50,789 nucleotides of DNA from Colwellia sp. 75C3 (GCF_002836255.1 NZ_PJAU01000037.1:1-50789), one strand, 5' to 3'; numbered from the stretch's first letter, positions 32,302-40,172 are shown. Notes: a model not told the origin generated them from the letters alone. Translations and numbers: made by a program.

Positions 32302-32375
32302 TGCGGACATTGCGGACATTGCGGACATTAGCATTTAATCATTAGCGGTGATTTGGATTAGATTTTGTATCGCTA
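32302..32375 (-). repeat. Structured repeat family, element A, second half
   Basis: Contains three 9-base units (CATTGCGGA-type) in the H2 loop and the H2 right arm GACATTAGC at 32324-32332, which pairs with 30859-30867 across the IS. Then comes H1, with stem TAGCG (32343-32347) / CGCTA (32371-32375) around the conserved loop GGATTAGATTTTGTAT. Confidence 0.65.
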
Positions 32376-32376
32376 C

Positions 32377-32468
32377 CCCCTTACTAAGCGGTAAATATAG
32401 TTGGCTAAAATATTTGAGGAACGACAAACAACCAACTGTGAATTTTCCGTTTAAATGCCTTATAGCAA
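32377..32468 (-). repeat. Degenerate attC-like site
   Basis: Minus strand from CTATAAGGCATTTAAACGG through CAGTTGG ... CCAACTA to ACCGCTTAGTAAG. The overall pairing and layout match the other attC-like sites, but both outer core boxes are changed. It follows the FRG gene. Confidence 0.6.
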
Positions 32469-32472
32469 TTAA

Positions 32473-33180
32473 TTACAAACCGAAATCTCTTTTGATTGAT
32501 TTTGCTAAACCATCAAGGTCTGGAAACAGAAACTTATGAGTTACCCCTAACTTATGTAATTGTTTTCTTAACGCGGGTTTACTTTCTTTAGGTATTTCAT
32601 ATTTACCTAGATAATCTACTGAATTGCGATCAACTTTAACTTCCGTAAAACTATTTAGGCCACCTGGCATTGGGGATAAAGTAAAACAACCTTCTTGGGC
32701 TGCTACTCTCATATTTAAACTTGAAGAATTAAATCCTGTGATTTTTCCAATATTTTGAATTTCAACATATTTATCCATTACGAAGTTAGTCATTACTGAA
32801 ACACCAAAAACTGCTCCATCTAAATGGTCAAGTTCAGGATTTTCAACAGCAAAGAATAAAGCTTTTAGTGGATTTAAACTCCAATCTAGTAATCTTGTAG
32901 GTAAACCGTGATGTTGTGCATGAATCAACCATTCAAGCGAATTTTTAGGTGGAGTCTTGAGGAGGGAACACCCATGTTTTTCAAAAGCACGTAAAATTTC
33001 TCTTTCTAAATTAGACCACTCGTAACTATTCCATATACCAATTGAAGAAGTATTAATTGAAGACACGTCAATTCTAGCAAGTGAAGGAAGCAGAGCCCAT
33101 TGTGTATCTGCGTGACCACGATAATAGTTTACGTCACTAAAGTTATCAATTGAGCTTAAAAATTCACTAATTTCGCGCAT
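32473..33180 (-). CDS. FRG-domain protein
   Basis: The protein starts with the FRG region: FLSSIDNFSDVNYYRGHADT carries the (F/Y)-R-G signature, followed by QWALLPSLAR and the central HHGLPTRLLDWSLNPLKALFFA typical block (partly quoted: HGLPTRLLDW). FRG proteins are common in defence islands, but no activity is proven for them here. The open frame extends 40 codons upstream, but that stretch is the attC-like site at 33194-33297, so I place the start at the ATG at 33180 (235 residues). Confidence 0.85.
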   Translation of the reverse strand: MREISEFLSSIDNFSDVNYYRGHADTQWALLPSLARIDVSSINTSSIGIWNSYEWSNLEREILRAFEKHGCSLLKTPPKNSLEWLIHAQHHGLPTRLLDWSLNPLKALFFAVENPELDHLDGAVFGVSVMTNFVMDKYVEIQNIGKITGFNSSSLNMRVAAQEGCFTLSPMPGGLNSFTEVKVDRNSVDYLGKYEIPKESKPALRKQLHKLGVTHKFLFPDLDGLAKSIKRDFGL

Positions 33181-33193
33181 AAGTATCCGTATT

Positions 33194-33297
33194 AGAGCTA
33201 ACGCCGCAATAAGCGGTGAGCAATAGTTTGCTAAAATGTTTAACGAAGCGGAACCGAGCCAACTGTTACGAATCGGACTTAATGGCCTTGTTAGCTG
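33194..33297 (-). repeat. attC-like integron recombination site
   Basis: Minus strand from GCTAACAAGGCCATTAAG to CCGCAATAAGC... ending GCGGCGTTAGCTC. The outer boxes CTAAC / GTTAG pair, and the inner halves pair with bulges. It is the best classical attC in the window and contains the stop codon of the gene at 33266. Confidence 0.85.
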
Positions 33298-35077
33298 CAT
33301 TTTCTGGTTTATAGTTTTGCTTCCAGTGTGTACCTAGAGGTAGCATAACTATATGTAAAACCAGCCACCAAAGAAAAACTGGTGCAACACCAAAAAAATG
33401 TCCCGCAGGCATATATCCATGAGACATTTGATTTCTCAAGTCACCGTAAATCTTATCTATTAATATTGCTTGGATATTTCCAACAATATCTTGACCTAAA
33501 ACCTCGATAATAACAGGGTGATCTAATAAAAATTTAAGACCACTCCTTTCTTGAGTGCCATCGCCATGTAATGTTGTTGGTTCCTCCCCTTGGCTTCGTG
33601 CTACATACCTAAGCGAGTTCTCTACCTGTGGAATAAGGATATGACATGCACTTAAGAAATCGCCTTCAAGGCCAAAAGCTATACCTTTTACAAAAAAACA
33701 TTCATGCCCATATGGTATAAATGGATTATTTTTGAGGATTGATTCAAGCGCATACTCAGAAACATGGTGCTGTATCATTAATTCGTCTAGCGCAGGTCGA
33801 ATTTGCCCTTGAACTGCTAACTGGTGATCAATACCAATATTTTTCATCATCGTTGCCCAAATAGCAGAAGCATCTGGGTTGTCACTAAGTCCCATTCCAG
33901 ATGGAACTGTAGCAACTGTTATCCCCTCATGGTCAATATGTGTTCCACCAAACATCCATGCGAAACTATTTTTCATTTGATCAATTGCTTGGTCTTTTAG
34001 CTTATTAATATCTGTAGGTCTCGAAACCAAAACCCCAAGCCTAAACAGCATATCGAAAAAGTCTTTACCTTGGACTGTAGTTTTAGCTTGATGAACAATT
34101 TCACTAATATCTTGAGGTGGAGATGAAAACTCATGAAGTTGATGTAAAGACTCTATTTGGTGGTCTCGCATTGTCTCATATAGCTCAAGCCTTTCTTGTC
34201 TTGTGTTAGGAATTTTAGATAAAGCATCAATCGCTTTTAATATACATCCAGCAGCTATTAGGCCTCCACCATGAATCTCGGCATCTTTAATGTGGCAGTT
34301 AGCTATTTCTCTCCAAATTTTCTGTTGTTTGCTTTTATTACGGTCTGAGTTTGCAGAGTTCAAGGCACATTCCCAAGCATTTGTCGCTGTTCTTGTATCA
34401 CCTAATTCAAAGCGCGCTTGTGCTATTTCTTCTGCGACATTAAGAATCCAATCATTACCACCAACACCGCATTCATGTGATAACGAGAGAAGGCGTAAAG
34501 CATAAAAAGGTGAGTCATCTAACTTTTTAGTATTTACCTCAGATGTAATAAAACTAGACAAATTTTCAAATAAATCAGGACGCTGATTATCTCTCCTGAA
34601 CATACAACTTAGCCTCAAAGCCCTTTCTATTCGTTCTGCTGGGTATATCCACGACACACCATCATCCAGTAGGTTTTTAGCCGATTCAAGATATGCTTCA
34701 ATTGCCATATATGCATGCCCAATACTTCCTACTTTCATAACCCAAGAAATATCTGCAATTCGAGCTTTTAGTTCTGGGATTTTAACAAATGGACAAAAAT
34801 CTGATAATGCAATCAGAGATACTTTTGGAAAGTCGGAAGCGATAAGACCTCTACGATCTTGCATTATAAATTTAGGTGAAAAAGGAGCCTTAGTGTTTTC
34901 AGGTTTAAGATGCATTGAACAAGAAGCAGATAACAATTTTGCAGCACTGGAGTCTTTAATGTTCCCAAATGCTGTTTCCAACTCATAATAAATTACTTTT
35001 TTGCACGAGCTAACAACCTGATCTTGATCTATGGATTGTAAATCCTCTAAAGTTACTTCAATTTCCTGAATCGACAC
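33266..35077 (-). CDS. DUF4209-type protein with C-terminal HEPN motif
   Basis: A 603-residue protein, mostly helical. The C-terminal part holds LDHPVIIEVLGQDIVGNIQ and then YGDLRNQMSHGYMPAG, where RNQMSH is an R-x4-H motif of the HEPN type, as in DUF4209 proteins. HEPN domains are often RNases. The start is GTG at 35077 after AAGGAGG. The last residues (NAANKAIKSDS) are read from the attC-like site, a usual trait of integron cassette genes. It is upstream of the FRG gene. Confidence 0.75.
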   Translation of the reverse strand: MSIQEIEVTLEDLQSIDQDQVVSSCKKVIYYELETAFGNIKDSSAAKLLSASCSMHLKPENTKAPFSPKFIMQDRRGLIASDFPKVSLIALSDFCPFVKIPELKARIADISWVMKVGSIGHAYMAIEAYLESAKNLLDDGVSWIYPAERIERALRLSCMFRRDNQRPDLFENLSSFITSEVNTKKLDDSPFYALRLLSLSHECGVGGNDWILNVAEEIAQARFELGDTRTATNAWECALNSANSDRNKSKQQKIWREIANCHIKDAEIHGGGLIAAGCILKAIDALSKIPNTRQERLELYETMRDHQIESLHQLHEFSSPPQDISEIVHQAKTTVQGKDFFDMLFRLGVLVSRPTDINKLKDQAIDQMKNSFAWMFGGTHIDHEGITVATVPSGMGLSDNPDASAIWATMMKNIGIDHQLAVQGQIRPALDELMIQHHVSEYALESILKNNPFIPYGHECFFVKGIAFGLEGDFLSACHILIPQVENSLRYVARSQGEEPTTLHGDGTQERSGLKFLLDHPVIIEVLGQDIVGNIQAILIDKIYGDLRNQMSHGYMPAGHFFGVAPVFLWWLVLHIVMLPLGTHWKQNYKPENAANKAIKSDS

Positions 35078-35253
35078 ATAGCCTCCTTGTTATGGCTGCA
35101 GCTTACAGCTTTATTATGGATAAGTCACAGAAACACCTGATCCATAACCATTATTCAATTCACGCTAATATCCCACATTATCAATAAATTAGACACCACA
35201 AAAGATCAAATTTATATAAAAAGTAGGATGCTACGGATACGTTTCAGTAATAC

Positions 35254-35356
35254 ACTTAATAATCCTTATTCATTAGAGAATTTATGGGAAAGGTTTTTAA
35301 GTTTTGTTCCGCTTTGCGCACCAAGGGAACATTGGCACTAAGATAGTATTAGTACC
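35254..35356 (-). repeat. Structured repeat family, element B
   Basis: H3: ACTTAA...CCTT / AAGG...TTAAGT (35254-35302) around ATTCATTAGAGAATTTATGG. H2: TGTTCC (35305-35310) / GGAACA (35326-35331) around GCTTTGCGCACCAAG. H1: GGCACTA (35334-35340) / TAGTACC (35350-35356), one G-U pair on the minus strand. It starts 6 bases after the stop of the gene at 35362. Confidence 0.65.
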
Positions 35357-35361
35357 AAAAA

Positions 35362-36027
35362 TTAAACACTTAACCTGACTCGCAATTCATCTTCAACATT
35401 AACTAATATTTCTATATTATTTAATGTCAAAGCCATCTTATTGTCGATAATCCGAATTCGCTCACGTATAGGAACCCCTTTTTTAGAATTAATGATTTTA
35501 TATCCCACGGACTCCATTTGTTCGGTCAATTGAGAGAGAGTAAATTTAGGTTTAAGCGCCTTTTTTCGCCAAAACACCATTTTTTTGTCTGCGTTCTTTT
35601 TTAACTTTAAATAGTATTCAGATCTTGTCACGGGGGATAAAATAAGGTTTTCGATGGTTACTGGTGAGTTTTCGTTTTTGAGTGTGAAATACTTTTTCTT
35701 GATATCAAGCTTATCCCGAATAATTTGATAAATATCATCAATGCTAACGAGGACTGGTTGGTTAAAACGGCTTAACTTTGTATGAAGCGCTATGGCTTGA
35801 TTACGAGCTTTAATGTTTAGCTTATAAGTATTATAGTCGTCAGCAGATAAGCTTAGGAGGTTTTTTAAGGTGATTGCCTGTGTCTTATCAACAATCACAA
35901 GCTTACCTCTTGGGCTCTCTGCATAAACTGAAAATAGAGGCTCTAATTCATCGAGTGACAACTCACATTGCAAGCCCGTTCTTAGCCATCTAGATCTAAT
36001 TTGAGCAGCTCTGGTTCTGATATTCAT
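35362..36027 (-). CDS. Unknown basic protein
   Basis: A 221-residue lysine- and arginine-rich protein (MNIRTRAAQIRSRWLRTG). It has no signal peptide, membrane segment or recognised motif. A possible nucleic-acid-binding role is only suggested by charge. A ribosome site AAAGGGA lies before the ATG. It has a structured element at both its 3' end (element B) and its 5' side (36145). Confidence 0.6.
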   Translation of the reverse strand: MNIRTRAAQIRSRWLRTGLQCELSLDELEPLFSVYAESPRGKLVIVDKTQAITLKNLLSLSADDYNTYKLNIKARNQAIALHTKLSRFNQPVLVSIDDIYQIIRDKLDIKKKYFTLKNENSPVTIENLILSPVTRSEYYLKLKKNADKKMVFWRKKALKPKFTLSQLTEQMESVGYKIINSKKGVPIRERIRIIDNKMALTLNNIEILVNVEDELRVRLSV

Positions 36028-36144
36028 ATGCTTAAAATCCCTTTTAATACGGTTAGCTACTTACACTAGCACTTAAAGCTTCTAATACACTGACAAAATT
36101 AGCCGTATTACGACACTATTTACCACATTGCTGACATTAGGAAT

Positions 36145-36193
36145 TAGCTCGAATCCGTATTTTAGATTAGATTTAGTATCGATATCCGAGCTA
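36145..36193 (-). repeat. Structured repeat family, degenerate copy
   Basis: H1: stem TAGCTCG (36145-36151) / CGAGCTA (36187-36193), seven perfect pairs, around TTTAGATTAGATTTAGTAT. Upstream text CACATTGCTGACATTAG at about 36124-36140 matches the H2 3' region of element A, but the GCGCAC core is lost. Confidence 0.55.
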
Positions 36194-36217
36194 TTTTGAG
36201 TGACTGTCCTTTATAAA

Positions 36218-36309
36218 TTTCACAAAAATGCCTTTCGTACCGTGAGACTGCATAGGTGATAGAAAGGCGTGTCTAATAAACTAATTTTTTGTGAACGAAG
36301 CTTATGCAT
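36218..36309 (-). pseudogene. Remnant of a RAYT transposase N-terminus
   Basis: The minus strand encodes MHKLRSQKISLLDTPFYH and then LCSLTVRKAFL before a stop. This matches the first 29 residues of the intact RAYT at 47335-48315 (MPKPRSQQISLLDTPYYH, ICSRTVRKAFL). The sequence upstream of its ATG also matches, including a hairpin AATAACCACACTTA / TAAGTGTGGGTTATT. The rest of the gene is missing. Confidence 0.85.
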
Positions 36310-36419
36310 AATAACCACACTTAGTAATAATAAAATAAGTGTGGGTTATTGATTGAAATATGGCCAAGTTATCATGGGTAGCCTGATAAGTTTCCCGAGC
36401 TTCGTCAAAGCAATACTTA

Positions 36420-37613
36420 CTAACAAGCTTGTAAGTTTGCTTTCTCTATTTGATCTTTTAGCCAGCTAATTAGCAACGCCTTAACCTCTTCATCTGAAAA
36501 TTGCTTAAATATCTCATCGACAATGCCCCATCGGCAGCCATAATCATCAATAGTCTCTTCAAAATTAGATTCAGATATTCCACCCAACTCTGTTAAGTAT
36601 CGACTATCAAATGCTACTGACAATAATGAATTCACAGCTAAATCAATTTCTAATAGCCTTATTGCTTGTGCATATGATTTGCTTGCTAATAGACCATCAT
36701 AAAGTTCGTCAGATTCTTCATAGAAACAACTACTACGCTTTTCTAAGTTACTTTTCATTTGCTCTAGATCTGAACTACTTGAAGATAAAATGAATTGTTT
36801 GAAATCCGACCATTCGCTATTTTTCACACTCATTGGCTGATTAATGAAAAATTCACTATCCGTAATACCCTCCTGCCCATACACAAAAGGTTCATCATAT
36901 AATTCATAACAATCATTAAATATCACTTCTCTAAACTGAGAGTCCATTGGAATAATTGTCAACAGCTCACTTAAACAACTTAACCTTTGACCCTTTTCAT
37001 AACGGTCTAATTTTTCTGAAGGAGTCGTGAAAGGTATTTTATCAAACCTAGTTAGCCCACCCTCACAAAACTCACCATTCTTATTAGGGCTTTTTTCGTG
37101 TACTTTTTTATAACTATCAATTAAGTCATAATTATTGAAATAACCAGTTAAGGAGATAATTTTACATAGTGAAATAAACACACTAATAGGGATTTCAAAG
37201 CTACCCAATATGGTTATCATTGTTTGCTGAATAAAACGAGGGGACTTGCTAATTATAACTTCTTCACCCGCCTCTTCATGGCAGCCAAAAGTAGATGTGA
37301 ATAAATAAACCGCGTCTTCTAAGTGGCCACTGTTAATAAGAAAAATTATAGCTCCCGTCTCACCTCGATGATAGTTCTGTAATATATTTTTATAATCATC
37401 TTCACCATTTAAATCAATAAAATATAACTTTAGATACGAGAAACAAGTAGTCGATTTTTCTTCAAAACAAGAGTGTAAAAGTTCCTGTAACTGATAATAA
37501 CTAACACCACCACTTTGCTCAATGAATGATTCTAAGCCATGTTTGTCATCTTCTTTCAGCCTTTCTTGAGCGGCTTTCATATCAAAATCGGTTACTTGTT
37601 TTAGCGCTGTCAT
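36420..37613 (-). CDS. Unknown protein
   Basis: A 397-residue acidic, mainly helical protein (starts MTALKQVTDFDMKAAQERL) with a good ribosome site (AAGGAA, 7 bases). No motif is recognised. Repeats such as HLEDAVYLFTSTFG suggest helical-repeat structure, unproven. A 51-residue gene lies upstream on the same strand. Confidence 0.6.
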   Translation of the reverse strand: MTALKQVTDFDMKAAQERLKEDDKHGLESFIEQSGGVSYYQLQELLHSCFEEKSTTCFSYLKLYFIDLNGEDDYKNILQNYHRGETGAIIFLINSGHLEDAVYLFTSTFGCHEEAGEEVIISKSPRFIQQTMITILGSFEIPISVFISLCKIISLTGYFNNYDLIDSYKKVHEKSPNKNGEFCEGGLTRFDKIPFTTPSEKLDRYEKGQRLSCLSELLTIIPMDSQFREVIFNDCYELYDEPFVYGQEGITDSEFFINQPMSVKNSEWSDFKQFILSSSSSDLEQMKSNLEKRSSCFYEESDELYDGLLASKSYAQAIRLLEIDLAVNSLLSVAFDSRYLTELGGISESNFEETIDDYGCRWGIVDEIFKQFSDEEVKALLISWLKDQIEKANLQAC

Positions 37614-37672
37614 TTTAATTCCTTGATATTTTTTTTGCTTATGGCTTGTTGTTTAATTGGCTTAGCAATTTA

Positions 37673-37828
37673 TTAATTGGTTCCAGTAACATTGACAGAG
37701 ACAGTATTGGCATACATACCTTCAGCTCTCGCCCTAGCTTCAATAGGGTTTTTTGCTTCAATAACAACGGTAACTTGCTGAGTTCCGCCAAAGCGAGGTT
37801 TATATCTAATTAGGCAACGGTATTTCAT
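37673..37828 (-). CDS. Small 51-residue protein
   Basis: Short gene with a clear ribosome site (AAGGA, 7 bases before ATG). The product reads MKYRCLIRYKPRFGGTQQV, then IEAKNPIEARARAEGMYAN. The beta-strand / 'EA..P.EAR..AE' pattern recalls small proteins often carried by plasmids and islands. The function is unknown. It is 59 bases upstream of the gene at 36420 and probably cotranscribed. Confidence 0.6.
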   Translation of the reverse strand: MKYRCLIRYKPRFGGTQQVTVVIEAKNPIEARARAEGMYANTVSVNVTGTN

Positions 37829-38024
37829 CTAACAATCCTTCATAAGCTTTAAATTAATGTCTGATATTTGTTAGGGTTAGTGTAATAAAAAGGTGTTAAT
37901 AGTGGTGTTAACAACTGTTAACTAATTAAATTAAAATGTAGCAAGCCACCCGTAATAATTATTCATGTCGTTGGTTAAGTAACTACTAACTATCATTATT
38001 TTAATGGCGTGAATTTACTAGAAG

Positions 38025-38088
38025 ATGAAAAGATTAAATACGCATTAGATGTAGCTGCTTTAAAGGTATTTGTTACTGAGGTGTTTTA
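38025..38088 (+). pseudogene. Short gene remnant
   Basis: An open plus-strand stretch ends with the residues VNLLEDEKIKYALDVAALKV and a stop at about 38088. It has no start context and no family; it looks like the tail of a lost gene. The rest of the 37829-38308 gap holds element C. Confidence 0.3.
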
Positions 38089-38104
38089 GTAAAATCGTAG
38101 AAAC

Positions 38105-38220
38105 GATTCATTAGAAAATATATGCCAAATAATTTGAGGCTAAAGTCCGGAATGCGCACCTTTCGGACATTAAGGATTTAAGGTGTAGTTACGATTCGGA
38201 TTAGATTTTGTAACGCTAAC
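38105..38220 (-). repeat. Structured repeat family, element C
   Basis: Conserved H3 loop text GATTCATTAGAAAATATATG (38105-38124), although its flanks do not pair; a small hairpin AATCGT-AGAA-ACGATT overlaps. H2: GTCCG (38145-38149) / CGGAC (38164-38168) around AATGCGCACC. H1: GTTAC (38188-38192) / GTAAC (38210-38214) around GGATTAGATTTT. It lies downstream of the fragment at 38309. Confidence 0.65.
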
Positions 38221-38308
38221 TTTAATATAAGGAATCAATTGAGAGTTAGACCTCGCAGCTTCACTACGTCCATTTATCACAGCCAAAATCTATATGAATC
38301 AATTACAA

Positions 38309-38527
38309 TCATAAATCATAGACCTGACCCTCGGCACTAGCGGTATCTACCTTGGTCACCGCTGAAAAGTCCACGGTAATATGCTCATGACCGAAACCAC
38401 TGATGTCTAGTCCCTGAATCAACTGGGGCACAGTGTAACGGTCATCCTGACTGCTGAGGTTGACTTGGCAACCGTCAATGGCGATACCAACCAGCGCGTG
38501 ATTTATGCTATTTCCTAGCTTACTCAC
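38309..38527 (-). pseudogene. Truncated MlaB-like STAS-domain fragment
   Basis: From the GTG at 38527, which overlaps the end of the mlaC-like gene, the frame gives 72 residues. The text LVGIAIDGCQVNLSSQDD and HITVDFSAVTKVDTA resembles a STAS domain up to the conserved D-(S/T)-A turn, then ends abruptly (SAEGQVYDL). MlaB proteins are about 100 residues, so the C-terminal helix is missing. Confidence 0.6.
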
Positions 38528-39200
38528 CGTCTTGCCTACTGCCGCCATTGTCTTTTTTGATTTGCGCTTTGGATTTTTCTATCAGCTGTTGAGTGAAGTT
38601 GGCCCCCCCACCTTTTTTACGCAACAAATCTCTGAACTCGGCTTTCGTGGCGTTCACCATACTAATGCCCTCGACGACCATATCATAAGCGCGCCATGTG
38701 CCAGTCCTTATGTTCAGCCTAACTTTAAAGTCAATATGAATATCTGGACGGCTGCCATCAATAATCCGAGTTTTCACCGTAACCACTTTTTTGCCCTTAA
38801 TATTACCGGGGGCTTCGAACACCACTTTCTGATCGGTATACTTAGTAAATACCGTGGCATACGTGGTGATTAGGTACTCATTAAACGCTTTGTAATACGC
38901 CTCTTTCTCTGCTCTGCTCACGGGGGTTTTGCCTAACACTATTTTTGCCACTAATTTGTATTTGATATAAGGCATCAACTCTTCACGCACCACGGTTTTC
39001 AAATAATTGGCATCTTCATCAATCAACGCCTGATCATCGACAATCCGCTTAAAGGTAGACTCAGCCACCCTTTGGATCATCTTATAAGGATCTTCTCCTA
39101 CTGGCATAACCTCTGCCGCCTGTGTATTAAAACCTGCGAAAAGACCACCAAACAGCACCATCGCTGCCATCCACAATCCAGTTGTTTTTAAATTCAACAT
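38520..39200 (-). CDS. MlaC-like periplasmic phospholipid-binding protein
   Basis: MlaC carries phospholipids between the outer membrane complex and the MlaFEDB transporter. The protein has a signal peptide (LKTTGLWMAAMVLFGGLFAG..QAA), and the mature text DPYKMIQRVAESTFKRIVDD and RTGTWRAYDMVVEGISMV is typical. I chose ATG 39200, which has GGAGG 5 bases before it; the frame extends 25 codons upstream. There is no mlaFED nearby, so this is probably an extra, displaced copy. The downstream MlaB-like fragment is truncated. Confidence 0.82.
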   Translation of the reverse strand: MLNLKTTGLWMAAMVLFGGLFAGFNTQAAEVMPVGEDPYKMIQRVAESTFKRIVDDQALIDEDANYLKTVVREELMPYIKYKLVAKIVLGKTPVSRAEKEAYYKAFNEYLITTYATVFTKYTDQKVVFEAPGNIKGKKVVTVKTRIIDGSRPDIHIDFKVRLNIRTGTWRAYDMVVEGISMVNATKAEFRDLLRKKGGGANFTQQLIEKSKAQIKKDNGGSRQDGE

Positions 39201-39440
39201 GCTATCCTCCATCATTGTAAGTAACCACAAGCCCTGCAACTGAACCCTTTTTAAGTTCATCATCCTACCCTCCATCGCGACCTACTTTAAACATAAACTG
39301 ACCGGAGTATAAGTAGTCAGCATAAACTCACCATTTTTTAAAAGCAAAAGTACCTTGCTGTCCTATTTTATATATACCACCCATTGCTATGTAAATAAAC
39401 AACCATAAAGTAAGGATATTCTCGCCTATTATACGGTTTT

Positions 39441-39578
39441 TTGGCGCCAATCAAACAAGGACGAAAGGTATTCATAGTGCAAACCATATCACCTAAGGAA
39501 AAACAGGGCGTTGAGTCAGACCGCGTAGCGAATGTAGCAGGCTTCAATTTACATGCAGGCGTGATGAGTGAAGCTCAA
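39441..39578 (+). pseudogene. IS91-type transposase fragment
   Basis: The frame encodes KQGRKVFIVQTISPKEK and then VANVAGFNLHAGV, which matches the IS91/ISCR (Y2) transposase segment ending in the GFxLHA(G/N) motif. It has no N-terminal HUH catalytic part and breaks off at about 39575, where structured element D begins. Confidence 0.7.
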
Positions 39579-39635
39579 ATTAGAAAATATATGGCAGAAA
39601 AATTGAGGCTAGCGTCTCCTTTGCGCACCAAGAAG
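39574..39635 (-). repeat. Structured repeat family, element D
   Basis: H3: CTCAA (39574-39578) / TTGAG (39603-39607) around ATTAGAAAATATATGG. H2 loop CCTTTGCGCACCAAG is conserved; its flanks GCTAGCGTC / AGTCGTTAAC pair only partly. No H1 is seen. It lies downstream of the DUF2787 gene. Confidence 0.55.
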
Positions 39636-39755
39636 TCGTTAACGAATACCTATTTTTCACTATTTATTGGCTAAAATCTAAGGCTCACTTTTACCACCAA
39701 ACTGCTGATACCTTAATCACCCAGTAAGTAAATTACCGGGTGAATTTAGTAATTG

Positions 39756-40172
39756 TCAATCAAACTCCACCGTCACCGTGAAGATATTAGTTTCCACATA
39801 ACTGATAAAGTTAGTTAAGAACAAGTCGATTAATTCACGCGCACTATCACCTTTGAGGCTGCCACTATATAAGGTGTAAATCTGACCACTGAGAAAACAC
39901 GCATCAATATCTTTCACTAGCTCAGGGTAAGCGCCTTGAAAACTAAAGTCAGTGATGTACTCGAACGTCCACAGGTTGTCGCTATTAACAATGCGTACTT
40001 CTACTGGGTGATATCCACCAAGCTCAGCCGAGTAGCTATCATCACGAAAGTTAAAGGTAATACCATTAATGCCAGGCTCGGCATTATCAATCTTAGTCAG
40101 CTCACCATTTAAAATGGCGGTTAATCTTTCAGGCACAGCAAAGCGCTGGCTCTTGTTAAAGGTCAGTTTCAT
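39756..40172 (-). CDS. DUF2787 family protein
   Basis: A 138-residue protein with the family's text (NGITFNFRDDSYSAELGGYHP; FEYITDFSFQG; LYSGSLKGDSARELIDLF). DUF2787 genes are common in genomic islands of Vibrio and Shewanella and often stand beside radC, as here. The function is unknown. Confidence 0.8.
   Translation of the reverse strand: MKLTFNKSQRFAVPERLTAILNGELTKIDNAEPGINGITFNFRDDSYSAELGGYHPVEVRIVNSDNLWTFEYITDFSFQGAYPELVKDIDACFLSGQIYTLYSGSLKGDSARELIDLFLTNFISYVETNIFTVTVEFD

Noticed and set aside
32295..32332. Tandem CATTGCGGA-type units as a separate repeat locus
   Set aside because: They lie inside the H2 loop of the structured element and are treated as part of it.
33181..33300. N-terminal extension of the FRG protein (40 codons)
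   Set aside because: The DNA is an attC-like site and the FRG domain starts right after the ATG at 33180.
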